A stretch of 64,000 nucleotides of DNA from Phycisphaerales bacterium (GTDB taxonomy: Bacteria; Planctomycetota; Phycisphaerae; Phycisphaerales; UBA1924): positions 1 through 64,000 of the forward strand of contig JAJDCZ010000011.1 of NCBI GenBank assembly GCA_029260555.1, written 5' to 3'. The notes beneath the pieces are model-generated. The model was not told where the DNA came from and made no database searches. It saw only the letters and a list, made by a program, of their open reading frames with translations. Position numbers and translations under genes: made by a program. This document shows positions 52,638 to 61,555 of the stretch, in pieces. Positions within the stretch are counted from its first letter, which is position 1. Each line of letters starts with the position of its first letter.

Positions 52638-54821
52638 TCACAGGCTCATCAGCCACACGACAACCATCAACACCACCAGCCCGCCCGCCATGCCCGCTGC
52701 ATACCCATGCAACTGACCATTTTGCGTCGGCCGAATCAATGAACCCATTGCCCGAGGCACCCACCCAAACAGATTCACCAGCCCGTCAATCAACAACTGA
52801 TCCAGCCAGTACAACACATTGGCAAACACCCACAGCGGCTTGCGAATCACCGCATCATAAATCTCGTCAATAAACCACTTGCCCCGCGCCCCCCGCGCCA
52901 GCATGCCTTTTGTCAACGCCAGATTGTCAGCACGACTCGTCGCAGCTTCAGTCCGCCCCGCATAGTGCAGCCACCATGCAATCACAATCCCAATCAAACC
53001 AAACGCCGCTGACACATAATACAAAACACCACCATGTGGATTAAGCCCGAAGAATGTCCCACCAGCCCGCACATCCGAACTGGCTTCCACATGCCCGCTT
53101 GCATCGTGCTCAACCACGCCATGGCTCTCATACAGCGGCGACATGTACGCACTGGAATCATGCACCATCGAACCCACCCAGCCATGCTGATCCGTGTTGA
53201 TAAAGTAAGTTCCCACCGCCAGCAATGAGCTGATCGCCAAAACCCCCAGCACCGTATTGACAGCCCAACCCGGTGCATGTGGATGAAACCCGTGACCATC
53301 CCCTTCATCCCCGTGCCCCTCAGCATCCCCTTCATATTCTTCGCCAGGCTCAAAGTGAACCGGACCCACAAACACACGGAAGAACACACGGAAGGTGTAG
53401 TACGCTGTCATCCCCGCGGTAATCAGTAAAATCCAGCCGATCGCTGAATATCCAGGCGTGACAAACGACTCTGCGATAATCATGTCCTTGGAGAAGAACC
53501 CTGCTGTGAACGGGAAACCCGCCAGATTCAGGCTGCCCACCAGCATCGCAATCGTCACAATGCGCCACCCGCGCATGTTCCACAAGCCACTGATCTTGCG
53601 AAGATCCAGCTGCCCTGCAAATCCGTGCATCACCGCTCCGCAGCACAGGAAAAGCGTGGCTTTGAAAAACGCATGTGTAAACACATGAAACGCTGCGCCG
53701 GTGCTCGTCATCACCCCAAGCCCCGCAAACATGTACCCCAGTTGACTGACCGTTGAATACGCCATGATGCGTTTGATATCAAACTGCGCCATGCCGATCG
53801 TGGCAGAGAACAACGCTGTCAGCGTGCCCACCCACGCCACCACAGGCAGTGCCCATTCACTGACCAGAAACACCGGGAACATGCGTGCGATCAGAAACAC
53901 ACCCGCAGTCACCATCGTCGCAGCATGGATCAATGCGCTGACTGGCGTGGGGCCTTCCATCGCATCCGGCAGCCACACATACAAAGGCAACTGAGCACTC
54001 TTGCCAAACGCACCAATCATCAAAAGCACCGGTATCAACTGAACCGTAAACGGGATCTGATCCATATGCCCCGCACGAAACGCCTCAACCAGAGGCTCAA
54101 CCTTGGGGAATAACTCAGCATACTCAACCGTGCCAAACTGCACGAATATCAGCATGATCCCCAGCGCCAGCCCCAGATCGCCAATGCGATTGACAATAAA
54201 CGCCTTCTTGGCTGCCGCCACCGCACTGGGCTTCTTGTAAAAGTACCCGATCAACAGATACGAGCAAAGCCCCACACCCTCCCAGCCCAGATAAAGCAGA
54301 ATCAGGTTGTCCGCCATCACCAGGCAGGTCATGGCAAACACAAACAGGTTAAATGCTGCAAAGAATCTGCAATACCCCGTCCCAACATCGTCAGCCATGT
54401 ATTCGCTGGCATACAACGCGATCAGCGTCCCCAGCCCGGTGACAAACAGCATCCACAACAAGGTCAGTCGATCTATATAAAGCCCGAAGTTGGCAACAAA
54501 GCTCTGCTCGCTGGATGCATCAGCCCAGGAAAAGTTGATCCAGTCAAACCCGAATACCAGCTGAGCACCATGTTCGCCCATCCCCAGCCAGGTCACCACC
54601 GTGACAACAAACGCCCCGCCCAGGCACGCAACCGTGATAAACGCTGGCAACTTGCTCTTGATGCGAAAAATCGCACAAAGCAGCATCAAAATCGTGCCAA
54701 GTATCGGCAATGCCGGGATCAAGAGCGCCAGCTTCATATTCCCCGCTGCAGCATGATCCACAGCCTGAGTCGCATGCTCAACCACATTACCAGCATGATC
54801 GTTCTGAGCAAGAGTCGCCAT
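52638..54821 (-). CDS. nuoL: NADH-quinone oxidoreductase subunit L
   Basis: A proton-pumping subunit of complex I with about 16 helices, including the lateral helix at the C-terminal side. Features include LYLGWEGVGLCSYLLIGY, QLPLYVWLPDAMEGPTPVSALIHAATMVTAG, DIKRIMAYSTVSQLGYMF and FPFTAGFFSKDMI. A cytoplasmic or periplasmic loop rich in Gly, Asp and His (EGDAEGHGDEGDGHGFHPHA) lies before the last helices. The start is uncertain: ATG 54821 is given (728 residues). The frame opens at TTG 54875, and ATG 54737, just after GCGGGGA, would begin at the first helix as in most NuoL proteins. Confidence 0.93.
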   Translation of the reverse strand: MATLAQNDHAGNVVEHATQAVDHAAAGNMKLALLIPALPILGTILMLLCAIFRIKSKLPAFITVACLGGAFVVTVVTWLGMGEHGAQLVFGFDWINFSWADASSEQSFVANFGLYIDRLTLLWMLFVTGLGTLIALYASEYMADDVGTGYCRFFAAFNLFVFAMTCLVMADNLILLYLGWEGVGLCSYLLIGYFYKKPSAVAAAKKAFIVNRIGDLGLALGIMLIFVQFGTVEYAELFPKVEPLVEAFRAGHMDQIPFTVQLIPVLLMIGAFGKSAQLPLYVWLPDAMEGPTPVSALIHAATMVTAGVFLIARMFPVFLVSEWALPVVAWVGTLTALFSATIGMAQFDIKRIMAYSTVSQLGYMFAGLGVMTSTGAAFHVFTHAFFKATLFLCCGAVMHGFAGQLDLRKISGLWNMRGWRIVTIAMLVGSLNLAGFPFTAGFFSKDMIIAESFVTPGYSAIGWILLITAGMTAYYTFRVFFRVFVGPVHFEPGEEYEGDAEGHGDEGDGHGFHPHAPGWAVNTVLGVLAISSLLAVGTYFINTDQHGWVGSMVHDSSAYMSPLYESHGVVEHDASGHVEASSDVRAGGTFFGLNPHGGVLYYVSAAFGLIGIVIAWWLHYAGRTEAATSRADNLALTKGMLARGARGKWFIDEIYDAVIRKPLWVFANVLYWLDQLLIDGLVNLFGWVPRAMGSLIRPTQNGQLHGYAAGMAGGLVVLMVVVWLMSL

Positions 54822-54913
54822 CGAGTTGATAATGTCTGTGGTCTGCAACAACACCGCTTGAGACACTCCTGACAACTCAGCACCATGCTGAGCGCAACAT
54901 TGACAACCCTCGC

Positions 54914-55261
54914 CTAGCCACGCAGCTCAGCGAACAGCAATCCATCCAGCGATGAATGCTTGCGATACAAAAGCACGACCAGTGCAAGAGCCATTGCCGC
55001 CTCGGCAGCCGCAACCGTCAGCACAAAGATCACAAACGCCTGCCCAGTATGGTGCAGATAAAATCGGCTGAATGCAATCAACGCCAGTCCCGAGGCCTGA
55101 AACATCATTTCCGTGCACAAAAACATGACAATCATGTTGCGACGCGTCAAAAATCCGATCAGACCCAGCACAAACATCCCCGCTGAGACAAACAGATAGT
55201 GGTACAGCGTCACATCGTGCATCGCTTGGGGATAGGCTGCCTGGGCCAGCGTCTGCATCAT
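54914..55261 (-). CDS. nuoK: NADH-quinone oxidoreductase subunit K
   Basis: A 115-residue, three-helix membrane subunit of complex I. It contains HYLFVSAGMFVLGLIGFLTRRNMIVMFLCTEM, with the conserved Glu of the proton path, and FVLTVAAAEAAMALALVVLLYR with the second Glu, as in all NuoK. The ATG at 55261 overlaps the nuoJ stop (TGATG at 55263-55259); two ATG codons in tandem make either usable. It stands 38 nt or more before nuoL, in the usual J-K-L order. Confidence 0.95.
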   Translation of the reverse strand: MMQTLAQAAYPQAMHDVTLYHYLFVSAGMFVLGLIGFLTRRNMIVMFLCTEMMFQASGLALIAFSRFYLHHTGQAFVIFVLTVAAAEAAMALALVVLLYRKHSSLDGLLFAELRG

Positions 55262-56190
55262 CACAAGCTGCCTCCCTCTCGCATCAAACGCGCCGCATCA
55301 AGCTTGGCCTGGTCTTCGATCTCGACCTTCTTGCGTGCCAGAACCACAGCTCCAAGCATCGCCATCAGCAAAATCACACCTGCGATCTCTATCGCTCCCG
55401 GATGCTGACCCAAAAGCACAAACCCCACACTTTGCACATTACTCGCATGAAGATCCGCAGGCATCGCCACGCCTTCGCGGCCACCGCGTGGACTCGTCAC
55501 ATCCACCGTCCGGGTTTCCATATGCACACCCGCAGCCCCCGCCACCTTCTCGTCTGCCTCAATCAGCCCGTCGCGCTTCATGTCACGCTCGATCTTCAAA
55601 GGCATCATGCCCAGCACCGCATCCACACGGGCTGGATCAGGCGTTGGCAGGCTCTCCATCCCCCGCCCCAGCATGGTGCTGAACATCGCCAGCAGCACAA
55701 ACCCGATCAATACCGCAGAACCAGGTTCACGGGCAACCTTGTCATACTCTTCAGCCTGGGCTTGCTCTTCATCCTCGGTCTGCCCCTGCGTTGCCAGCAT
55801 GATCACGAACAGATATGTGATCAAAATCGCACCGGCGTACACAATAATCAACGCAAAGGCCATGAACTCGGCTGAAAGCAGCAGATACATGCCCGCACTG
55901 GCAAGAATCGTCAGAATAAAAAAGAGTGCTGCATAGACAGGTCGGGGATGTGTAATCATCCTCAGCCCCGCCCCCAGCGCCACCGCTGCAAATACATAAA
56001 AGAACAGATTGGGCGCGTGATCGCCCGCTGCGAGCCCCAAAGCGAGCATGATTCCGCCGACAGCGATGCCTGCGATCAGCCCGCCAAGAATCTGCGGATT
56101 GAACCCCTTGCGTGGGAGCGTGAGCCAGACACCCACGCCGCTGAGCGCCACCAGACTGTACAAGATGACCGGGTTGACGAGGTAGTCCAA
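55261..56190 (-). CDS. nuoJ: NADH-quinone oxidoreductase subunit J (with insertion)
   Basis: A 309-residue membrane subunit of complex I. NuoJ motifs are MITHPRPVYAALFFILTI, ALIIVYAGAILITYLFVIML (the conserved helix 3) and HPGAIEIAGVILLMAMLGAVVLAR at the last helix. The protein is much longer than E. coli NuoJ (184) because of an N-terminal helix pair and a loop of about 80 polar residues between helices 4 and 5 (RDMKRDGLIEADEKVAG...). The start is TTG 56190, preceded by AAAGG. This is the first gene of the nuoJKLMN block seen here; nuoA-I must be elsewhere in the genome. Confidence 0.92.
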   Translation of the reverse strand: MDYLVNPVILYSLVALSGVGVWLTLPRKGFNPQILGGLIAGIAVGGIMLALGLAAGDHAPNLFFYVFAAVALGAGLRMITHPRPVYAALFFILTILASAGMYLLLSAEFMAFALIIVYAGAILITYLFVIMLATQGQTEDEEQAQAEEYDKVAREPGSAVLIGFVLLAMFSTMLGRGMESLPTPDPARVDAVLGMMPLKIERDMKRDGLIEADEKVAGAAGVHMETRTVDVTSPRGGREGVAMPADLHASNVQSVGFVLLGQHPGAIEIAGVILLMAMLGAVVLARKKVEIEDQAKLDAARLMREGGSL

Positions 56191-56325
56191 CAGCGTACCT
56201 TTTCGTGATCATGCCAGGCTGAGCGACGCACATCATGCCCGGGCCTTCAGGATAGAGCCAACGCCTTGTGCTGGCAACCATCAGCAATCACTCAGACCTC
56301 GCATTGGCCTGATATCATCACCCCG

Positions 56326-56985
56326 ATGACCGCTCTGCAAACTTCAAATCTCAAGCGATCCATCCCCAACGCCCTCACCATCGCAAGACTCGCCTTGGCG
56401 ATCATCTTCTTTGCCATCCTCTCAACTGTCAATCTGTCCCAACCCGGCGATCCAGCCTCAAAGCTCATCTTTGCGCTGAGCATCTTCGTTCTGGCAGCGG
56501 TCACCGATGCCCTTGATGGCATGCTCGCCCGGCGCTGGAACGCCATCTCACAGTTCGGTCGAGTGATGGATCCCTTTGCTGACAAAGTCCTTGTGCTCGG
56601 AGCTTTCGTCCTGCTGGCAGGCCCGGGCTGGTCCATTTCCACCGATCAGACCACAATCCAGGCGACCGGCGTCATGCCTTGGATGACCATCGTCATCCTC
56701 GCTCGCGAGCTTCTCATCACCTCGTTGCGAGGCGTTCTCGAAGCCCAAGGCGTCGATTTCTCGGCCACCTGGTCTGGCAAAATCAAAATGATCCTCCAGT
56801 CCGCCATCATCCCGATCATCCTTCTTCTCATCGCCCTCACCGATGTCAACAAAGGCACCACCAGCCGATCCATCATCCTCAGCCTTGTCTGGCTTTGCGT
56901 GCTTTTTACCCTCTGGTCCGCTGTCCCGTACCTGATTCGAGCCAAACGCGCCCTGGCTTCCACCAACACCGATACTTCGTCCTAA
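56326..56985 (+). CDS. pgsA: CDP-diacylglycerol-glycerol-3-phosphate 3-phosphatidyltransferase
   Basis: A 219-residue membrane enzyme that makes phosphatidylglycerol phosphate from CDP-diacylglycerol and glycerol 3-phosphate. The CDP-alcohol phosphotransferase signature D-x2-D-G-x2-A-R-x8-G-x3-D-x3-D is complete: DALDGMLARRWNAISQFGRV then MDPFADK (about residues 62-90). About five to six helices follow. ATG 56326 is chosen; the open frame extends to 56266 but lacks a helix there. It is followed after 10 nt by pgpA, the next enzyme in the pathway, so the two form an operon for phosphatidylglycerol. Confidence 0.93.
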   Translation: MTALQTSNLKRSIPNALTIARLALAIIFFAILSTVNLSQPGDPASKLIFALSIFVLAAVTDALDGMLARRWNAISQFGRVMDPFADKVLVLGAFVLLAGPGWSISTDQTTIQATGVMPWMTIVILARELLITSLRGVLEAQGVDFSATWSGKIKMILQSAIIPIILLLIALTDVNKGTTSRSIILSLVWLCVLFTLWSAVPYLIRAKRALASTNTDTSS

Positions 56986-56995
56986 CCTACAGACA

Positions 56996-57499
56996 ATGAA
57001 AAAGAGCCAGATTTTCATGGTGACCGCAGGCGGCCTGGGTTTCATGCACCCCTTTTCAGGCACATGGGGTTCACTGCCTCCGGTTGTGCTTGCAGGTGTA
57101 CTGATCCTCGCAGGATTCGGTCCCACAGCCCACCCCGTCTTGTATAACAGCGTACTTGTCGCCACGCTGATCATCTTTTCCGCAGCCTGCGTGCTCTTTG
57201 GCGATGCTGCTGAAGCACGATTCAACAAAAAAGACCCCGGCGAGGTCGTCGCTGACGAAGTCGCAGGCCAATCCATCGCCCTTCTGGCCCTTCCCCTTGC
57301 AGTAGATGCCTCTTTTTGGCAGATTTCCTTCGCCTGCATGCTGGCTTTTTTCAGTTTTCGGTTCTTTGACATTCTCAAGCCGCCGCCTGCAAATGGCATG
57401 CAAAAGCTCCCCGCAGGCTGGGGCGTTCTTATCGATGATCTGTTCGCAGGTGTCTATGCCTTGATCGTGGTACAGATCACATTGCGCATGATGTGGTAA
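56996..57499 (+). CDS. pgpA: Phosphatidylglycerophosphatase A
   Basis: A 167-residue membrane phosphatase that removes the phosphate from phosphatidylglycerol phosphate. Family motifs are GGLGFMHPFSGTWGSLPP near the N-terminus (about residues 12-29), DPGEVVADEVAGQ (about 80-92; acidic active-site residues) and FRFFDILKPPPANGMQKLPAGWGVLIDDLFAGVY (about 121-154), each typical of PgpA. Four helices are present. It starts 10 nt after pgsA and is likely co-translated with it. Confidence 0.95.
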   Translation: MKKSQIFMVTAGGLGFMHPFSGTWGSLPPVVLAGVLILAGFGPTAHPVLYNSVLVATLIIFSAACVLFGDAAEARFNKKDPGEVVADEVAGQSIALLALPLAVDASFWQISFACMLAFFSFRFFDILKPPPANGMQKLPAGWGVLIDDLFAGVYALIVVQITLRMMW

Positions 57500-57566
57500 G
57501 CCCGTATTGACAACTCACAGAAAAATTATACTGGTGCAGAGCTCTGGAATCAGATAGGCTCACATC

Positions 57567-57851
57567 ATGGGTTGTCTGTTTGTCATTCTTGCGCTGGGGT
57601 TTCCCAGACTCGTGCTTGTGGTGCTGTACCTGTTCACGAGCTACATCGCTAACGCCTATTCCAGCATGCTTTTGCCGGTGCTGGGCTTCATCTTTTTGCC
57701 CTACACCACGCTCGCCTACGCCTGGGCGATTCAGGCTCATGGCTCAGCATCTTCTGGAATATACCTGGGTCTCGTCATCGCAGCGTTTATCATCGACATC
57801 GCCACCGTCACAGGCGGTGCCAAAAAGCACAAAGTGATAAAAATCCGCTGA
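57567..57851 (+). CDS. Small hypothetical membrane protein
   Basis: A 94-residue protein with three hydrophobic segments (about residues 3-26, LFVILALGFPRLVLVVLYLF; 35-55, LLPVLGFIFLPYTTLAYAW; and 64-82, GIYLGLVIAAFIIDIATV), ending in a basic tail (KKHKVIKIR). This layout matches many unnamed small membrane proteins. It lies 67 nt after pgpA in the same direction and converges with the M1 peptidase gene. A sequence match could not be checked. Confidence 0.6.
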   Translation: MGCLFVILALGFPRLVLVVLYLFTSYIANAYSSMLLPVLGFIFLPYTTLAYAWAIQAHGSASSGIYLGLVIAAFIIDIATVTGGAKKHKVIKIR

Positions 57852-57905
57852 GTGTGCACTCTGACACACAGCCCCAATCAAGGCTGGCAGCACATCTGGT
57901 TCGCC

Positions 57906-59903
57906 TTACTCTCCCCAGACATTGTTGGACAGGTCTACATCAGGAAAGGCTTTGTCCGGGTCGATGGTGATGCTCGCAATTGCCTTGCCATCGGTCGAAA
58001 TGCTCGTTGACCATTTGGTGGAATACGCCCATATCTGCACCGGAAGCGTTTTACGCTGGCGAGTGCCATCGGCATAACGCACTTCTAAGACCACCGGCAT
58101 CACCAACTCGCCAAGGTTGAAAATCGTGACCAGTGCGGTGCCTTTTTCTTCATTTTGTGTCACGCTGGTGACAGCCTGATCGAGTGTGGATGTTTCCATG
58201 AACCACCCACGCCAGAACCAGGCAAGATCGACCCCGGCACCATCTTCCATCGACCGGAAAAAATCTGCCGGCTGAGGATTCTTAAATGCCCACTGCTTGA
58301 TGTAAGCTCGAAAGGCAGCATCAAATCGCTCTTCGCCCAGAATCTGCTCCCGAAGCATGATCAAGCCCGCAGCTGTCTTGGCATATGCAAGGAACCCCAG
58401 GCTTCGAGGATGGACCCGGTCAGCGTAGGTCATGATGGGCTGTTGATTGGGCCTGACCATGCGCGATGCAATGCGGCGTGCACCAGCTCTGCCACCAGAG
58501 TTTTCCTCATCGGGGAACCAGTCTGCTCTTGAATAATGGTTGATGAAGGTGTTGAACCCTTCATCCATCCATGCATGTCGGCGTTCATCATTTGAGACGA
58601 CCATGGGGAACCAGTTATGGCCGATTTCATGCGTGGTTACGCCATAGAGTCTGTGTTCATCCTTGCGTGCCCGGCAATAGATGATCATGGGATATTCCAT
58701 GCCACCCACTTTGCCATTGACATTGATCGCTGAGGGATAGGGATAGGTAAACCAGCGCTGGTTGTATCCCTTGATCGCGGTCTTAAGCATTTGCGTGCTT
58801 TGTTCCCAGAGGGGGAGGGCTTCCTTCGGATAGGCTGACTGAACGAGCGTACCGGTGTGGTCCGGGCCGCTGTCGGGAAGGAACGCAGCATCCCAGATGA
58901 ACGCATCGCTGGATGAGAACGCAAAGGTGCGCACATCGTGTGCTTTAAACTGCCATGTTAATAGCTCATCAGCCTCTGGTCTGGTCGCAGGGTCGCCAAC
59001 TTCATCAGCAGAGCGGATGACGACGGTTTCATCGCTGGAGTGAGCCTCTGTGAGCCTTTGGAGCTGGGTTTCAGTCAGAACCGCTTCAGGGTTCTGTAGC
59101 GTTCCCGTAGCAACGACGATGTGGTTGCCCGGCACGGTGATGCGGACATCGTAATCGCCGAAGTTTGTGTAGAACTCGCCCTGCCCCAGGTAGTCAAGGG
59201 TGTTCCAGCCATGGGTGTCGTCGTAGACACACAGATTCGGGAACCACTGGGCAATTTCAAACACTTTGCCTTGCTCGACTTCTTCGATGGCCAGCCGGTC
59301 TGCGCCATATTTGGGGATCTGGAAAGTCCAGGACACATCAAACTGCATTTTCTGCCCTGAAAGCAAAGGCTCGGGCAGGTCGATTCGACCCAGTGTGTCA
59401 TACACCGAAATGGGGAGCTCGCCTTGAGAGCCCGTGACGATCAGATCGTTGTAGCCGCCTTCAAATGCAGACCGATTTGCAAAGCGAGTGCCCTGAGGGA
59501 CAGATCGTGCACCTTGCGAGTCAGTTTTAAAGAGGTTCTGCTCGAGATTAAGCCAGAGATAGTCAAGATCATGAGGCGAGTTGTTGGTATAGGTAATGGT
59601 CTCGCGCCCGGTTATGGTCTCATCGTCAGCATCAAGCGTCACATCAATCGAATAATCCGCCCGTTGCTGCCAGTATGCAGGGCCAGGTACACCCGATGCA
59701 AGCCGTTGTTCGTTGGCGGTGGGCAGATCAATAGGGCTGAAGATCGTCTGGGTAGAACGATTGGTTGCAGAGCGGAACCAGTCGCTGTCAGCTTTGGTAG
59801 AGGGCTTTTCTGTTGCATGCGATGAAGCACACCCTGTCAGCAGCAAACCCATCGTGCAAAACAACGCCAACGAACCGAACGAATACACCATTTTTAAGCG
59901 CAT
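57906..59903 (-). CDS. M1 family metallopeptidase (lipoprotein)
   Basis: A 665-residue extracytoplasmic peptidase of the M1 (gluzincin) family. The zinc site is HEIGHNWF (about residue 425) followed 18 residues later by Glu (AWMDEGFNTF). A signal peptide with lipobox (CTMGLLLTGC) means it should be lipid-anchored. The N-terminal part is a beta domain (VTLDADDETITGRETITY), as in M1 enzymes. The typical aminopeptidase GxMEN motif appears as GGMEYPM, which is a variant. ATG 59903 follows GGAG by 7 nt and gives the signal peptide; the frame runs further to 59948. Substrate is unknown. The gene lies 125 nt downstream of comM on the same strand. Confidence 0.88.
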   Translation of the reverse strand: MRLKMVYSFGSLALFCTMGLLLTGCASSHATEKPSTKADSDWFRSATNRSTQTIFSPIDLPTANEQRLASGVPGPAYWQQRADYSIDVTLDADDETITGRETITYTNNSPHDLDYLWLNLEQNLFKTDSQGARSVPQGTRFANRSAFEGGYNDLIVTGSQGELPISVYDTLGRIDLPEPLLSGQKMQFDVSWTFQIPKYGADRLAIEEVEQGKVFEIAQWFPNLCVYDDTHGWNTLDYLGQGEFYTNFGDYDVRITVPGNHIVVATGTLQNPEAVLTETQLQRLTEAHSSDETVVIRSADEVGDPATRPEADELLTWQFKAHDVRTFAFSSSDAFIWDAAFLPDSGPDHTGTLVQSAYPKEALPLWEQSTQMLKTAIKGYNQRWFTYPYPSAINVNGKVGGMEYPMIIYCRARKDEHRLYGVTTHEIGHNWFPMVVSNDERRHAWMDEGFNTFINHYSRADWFPDEENSGGRAGARRIASRMVRPNQQPIMTYADRVHPRSLGFLAYAKTAAGLIMLREQILGEERFDAAFRAYIKQWAFKNPQPADFFRSMEDGAGVDLAWFWRGWFMETSTLDQAVTSVTQNEEKGTALVTIFNLGELVMPVVLEVRYADGTRQRKTLPVQIWAYSTKWSTSISTDGKAIASITIDPDKAFPDVDLSNNVWGE

Positions 59904-60028
59904 AGATATCTCCACAATGAAAAAGAGCCACCTCGTGAGCCCGATCATACCGACTTGCAGTGCTGAGATTGCACAATCCCGCAGGCTGCAGGCAGGATTT
60001 TACTTGTCGCCAAATGGATGAAAAACTC

Positions 60029-61555
60029 TCATAAACGCCGATCCAGGAGGCGATACTGGATGGCTTCTGCGACATGATCTGTTGTGACAGCCTGGGATTC
60101 ATCCAGATCCGCGATGGTGCGTGCGAGCCTGCGAATCTTGTCATATGCCCTGGCAGACAAGCCCAACTCGTTCATGGCATGACCCAGAAGCTGCATGGCT
60201 GAATCGTCCAGCACCGCTGCTTTATCAAGCGATTTACCGCTGAGCCTGGCGTTGGTCACCCCCTGCTGACTGCGATCGTGCATAGTTGAAAGCGCCTTGG
60301 TGATCTGGTCTTTCATGTCTTTCGTCGAAGTTCCCGTGGGAGCTGTGGATAGCTCGCGAAATGACACAGCAGGCGCTTCGATGTGAATATCAACCCGGTC
60401 AAGCAAAGGCCCAGATATTCTTGACAGGTAGCGCTCCATCTCACGCTGGCCGACCTGGCCGGGTGCTACATCGCCACGAGGCGTGGGATTCATCGCAGCG
60501 ACCAGCATGAAATCAGCAGGAAAGCGCACGGAACCATGAGCACGGGCGATGGTGACGACATGATCTTCCATCGGCTGGCGCAGCGTCTCCAGCACGCCAC
60601 GGGGAAACTCGGGCAACTCATCAAGAAAAAGCACGCCATGATGGGCGAGGGATATTTCACCGGGGCGAGGCACCATGCCCCCGCCGACAATCGCTGGGGC
60701 ACTGGCGGTGTGGTGGGGGGTGCGCACCGGGCGAACAGAGATCATTCCCGATCCTGGCTCTAACAGACCCGCAGAGGAATAGATCCGTGTGATCTCAAGG
60801 GCTTGTTCTGGCGTAAGTGGTGGCAGGATGCCGGGCAGAGCTTTGGCCATCATGGTCTTGCCGGTGCCCGCGGGACCAAGCATGACGATGTTGTGCCCGC
60901 CCGCAGCTGCGATGACCATGGCTCGCTTGACCGATTCCTGACCCTTGATCTGAGCAAAGTCGATTGGAGCGGTGGTGTTTTTAATGAGGCTGGCAATGTC
61001 GGGAGTGGGGGTGGGTTCAAGGTCCAGCTGACCATTGAGAAGCCCGACCACCTGGGCGAGCGTGCCACAGCCAAAGACATCAATGTCTTCAACCAGTGCT
61101 GCTTCTGGAGCATTAAACGCTGGCACGATGACCGCATTCATGCCTTGGCGCTTGGCACGCTCTGCCAGGGCGATGGCGCCGCGGATTGGCCGAAGCCTGC
61201 CATCAAGTGCAAGCTCGCCTGCGATGAGTGCATTGCGGGGGCTGGGGCGTTGGTCAGGATCAGCCTTGATGATGCCTTGGGTGATGAGCAGCCCGACCGC
61301 GATAGGCAGATCAAAGACCGGGCCTTCCTTGCGGACATCAGCGGGGGCAAGGTTGATGAGCACACGCCCGACGGGGTAGGCATAGCCCGTGTTGACGACC
61401 GCAGCCTGCACGCGCTCAAGCGATTCCTTGACCGCAGCATCGGGCAGCCCCACGACAGATTGCTTCTCCAGCCCTCTTGGATCAAAGTCGACCTCGACCT
61501 CGCAAGACGCTGCATCTATGCCTTTCAGGATGTATGAATGGATGCGTGCGAGCAT
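60029..61555 (-). CDS. comM: YifB/ComM family AAA+ ATPase (Mg-chelatase-like)
   Basis: A 508-residue ATPase. The N-terminal ChlI-like lon-protease-fold domain starts MLARIHSYILKGIDAASCEVEVDF and includes GLPDAAVKESLERVQAAVVN. Walker A is GPAGTGKTMMAKAL (about residues 230-243), Walker B GVLFLDELPEF, sensor AAMNPTPRGD and sensor 2 LSARAYDKIRRLARTIAD. Family members (ComM) are helicases for branch migration in natural transformation. ATG 61555 matches the conserved family N-terminus; the frame is open to 61615. Here the gene sits alone upstream of the M1 peptidase, after a 455-nt region with a structured element. Confidence 0.93.
   Translation of the reverse strand: MLARIHSYILKGIDAASCEVEVDFDPRGLEKQSVVGLPDAAVKESLERVQAAVVNTGYAYPVGRVLINLAPADVRKEGPVFDLPIAVGLLITQGIIKADPDQRPSPRNALIAGELALDGRLRPIRGAIALAERAKRQGMNAVIVPAFNAPEAALVEDIDVFGCGTLAQVVGLLNGQLDLEPTPTPDIASLIKNTTAPIDFAQIKGQESVKRAMVIAAAGGHNIVMLGPAGTGKTMMAKALPGILPPLTPEQALEITRIYSSAGLLEPGSGMISVRPVRTPHHTASAPAIVGGGMVPRPGEISLAHHGVLFLDELPEFPRGVLETLRQPMEDHVVTIARAHGSVRFPADFMLVAAMNPTPRGDVAPGQVGQREMERYLSRISGPLLDRVDIHIEAPAVSFRELSTAPTGTSTKDMKDQITKALSTMHDRSQQGVTNARLSGKSLDKAAVLDDSAMQLLGHAMNELGLSARAYDKIRRLARTIADLDESQAVTTDHVAEAIQYRLLDRRL

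Noticed and set aside
59975-59999. 8-bp hairpin between comM and the M1 peptidase gene
   Set aside because: No T-run follows on the strand that would need a terminator, so it is not called.
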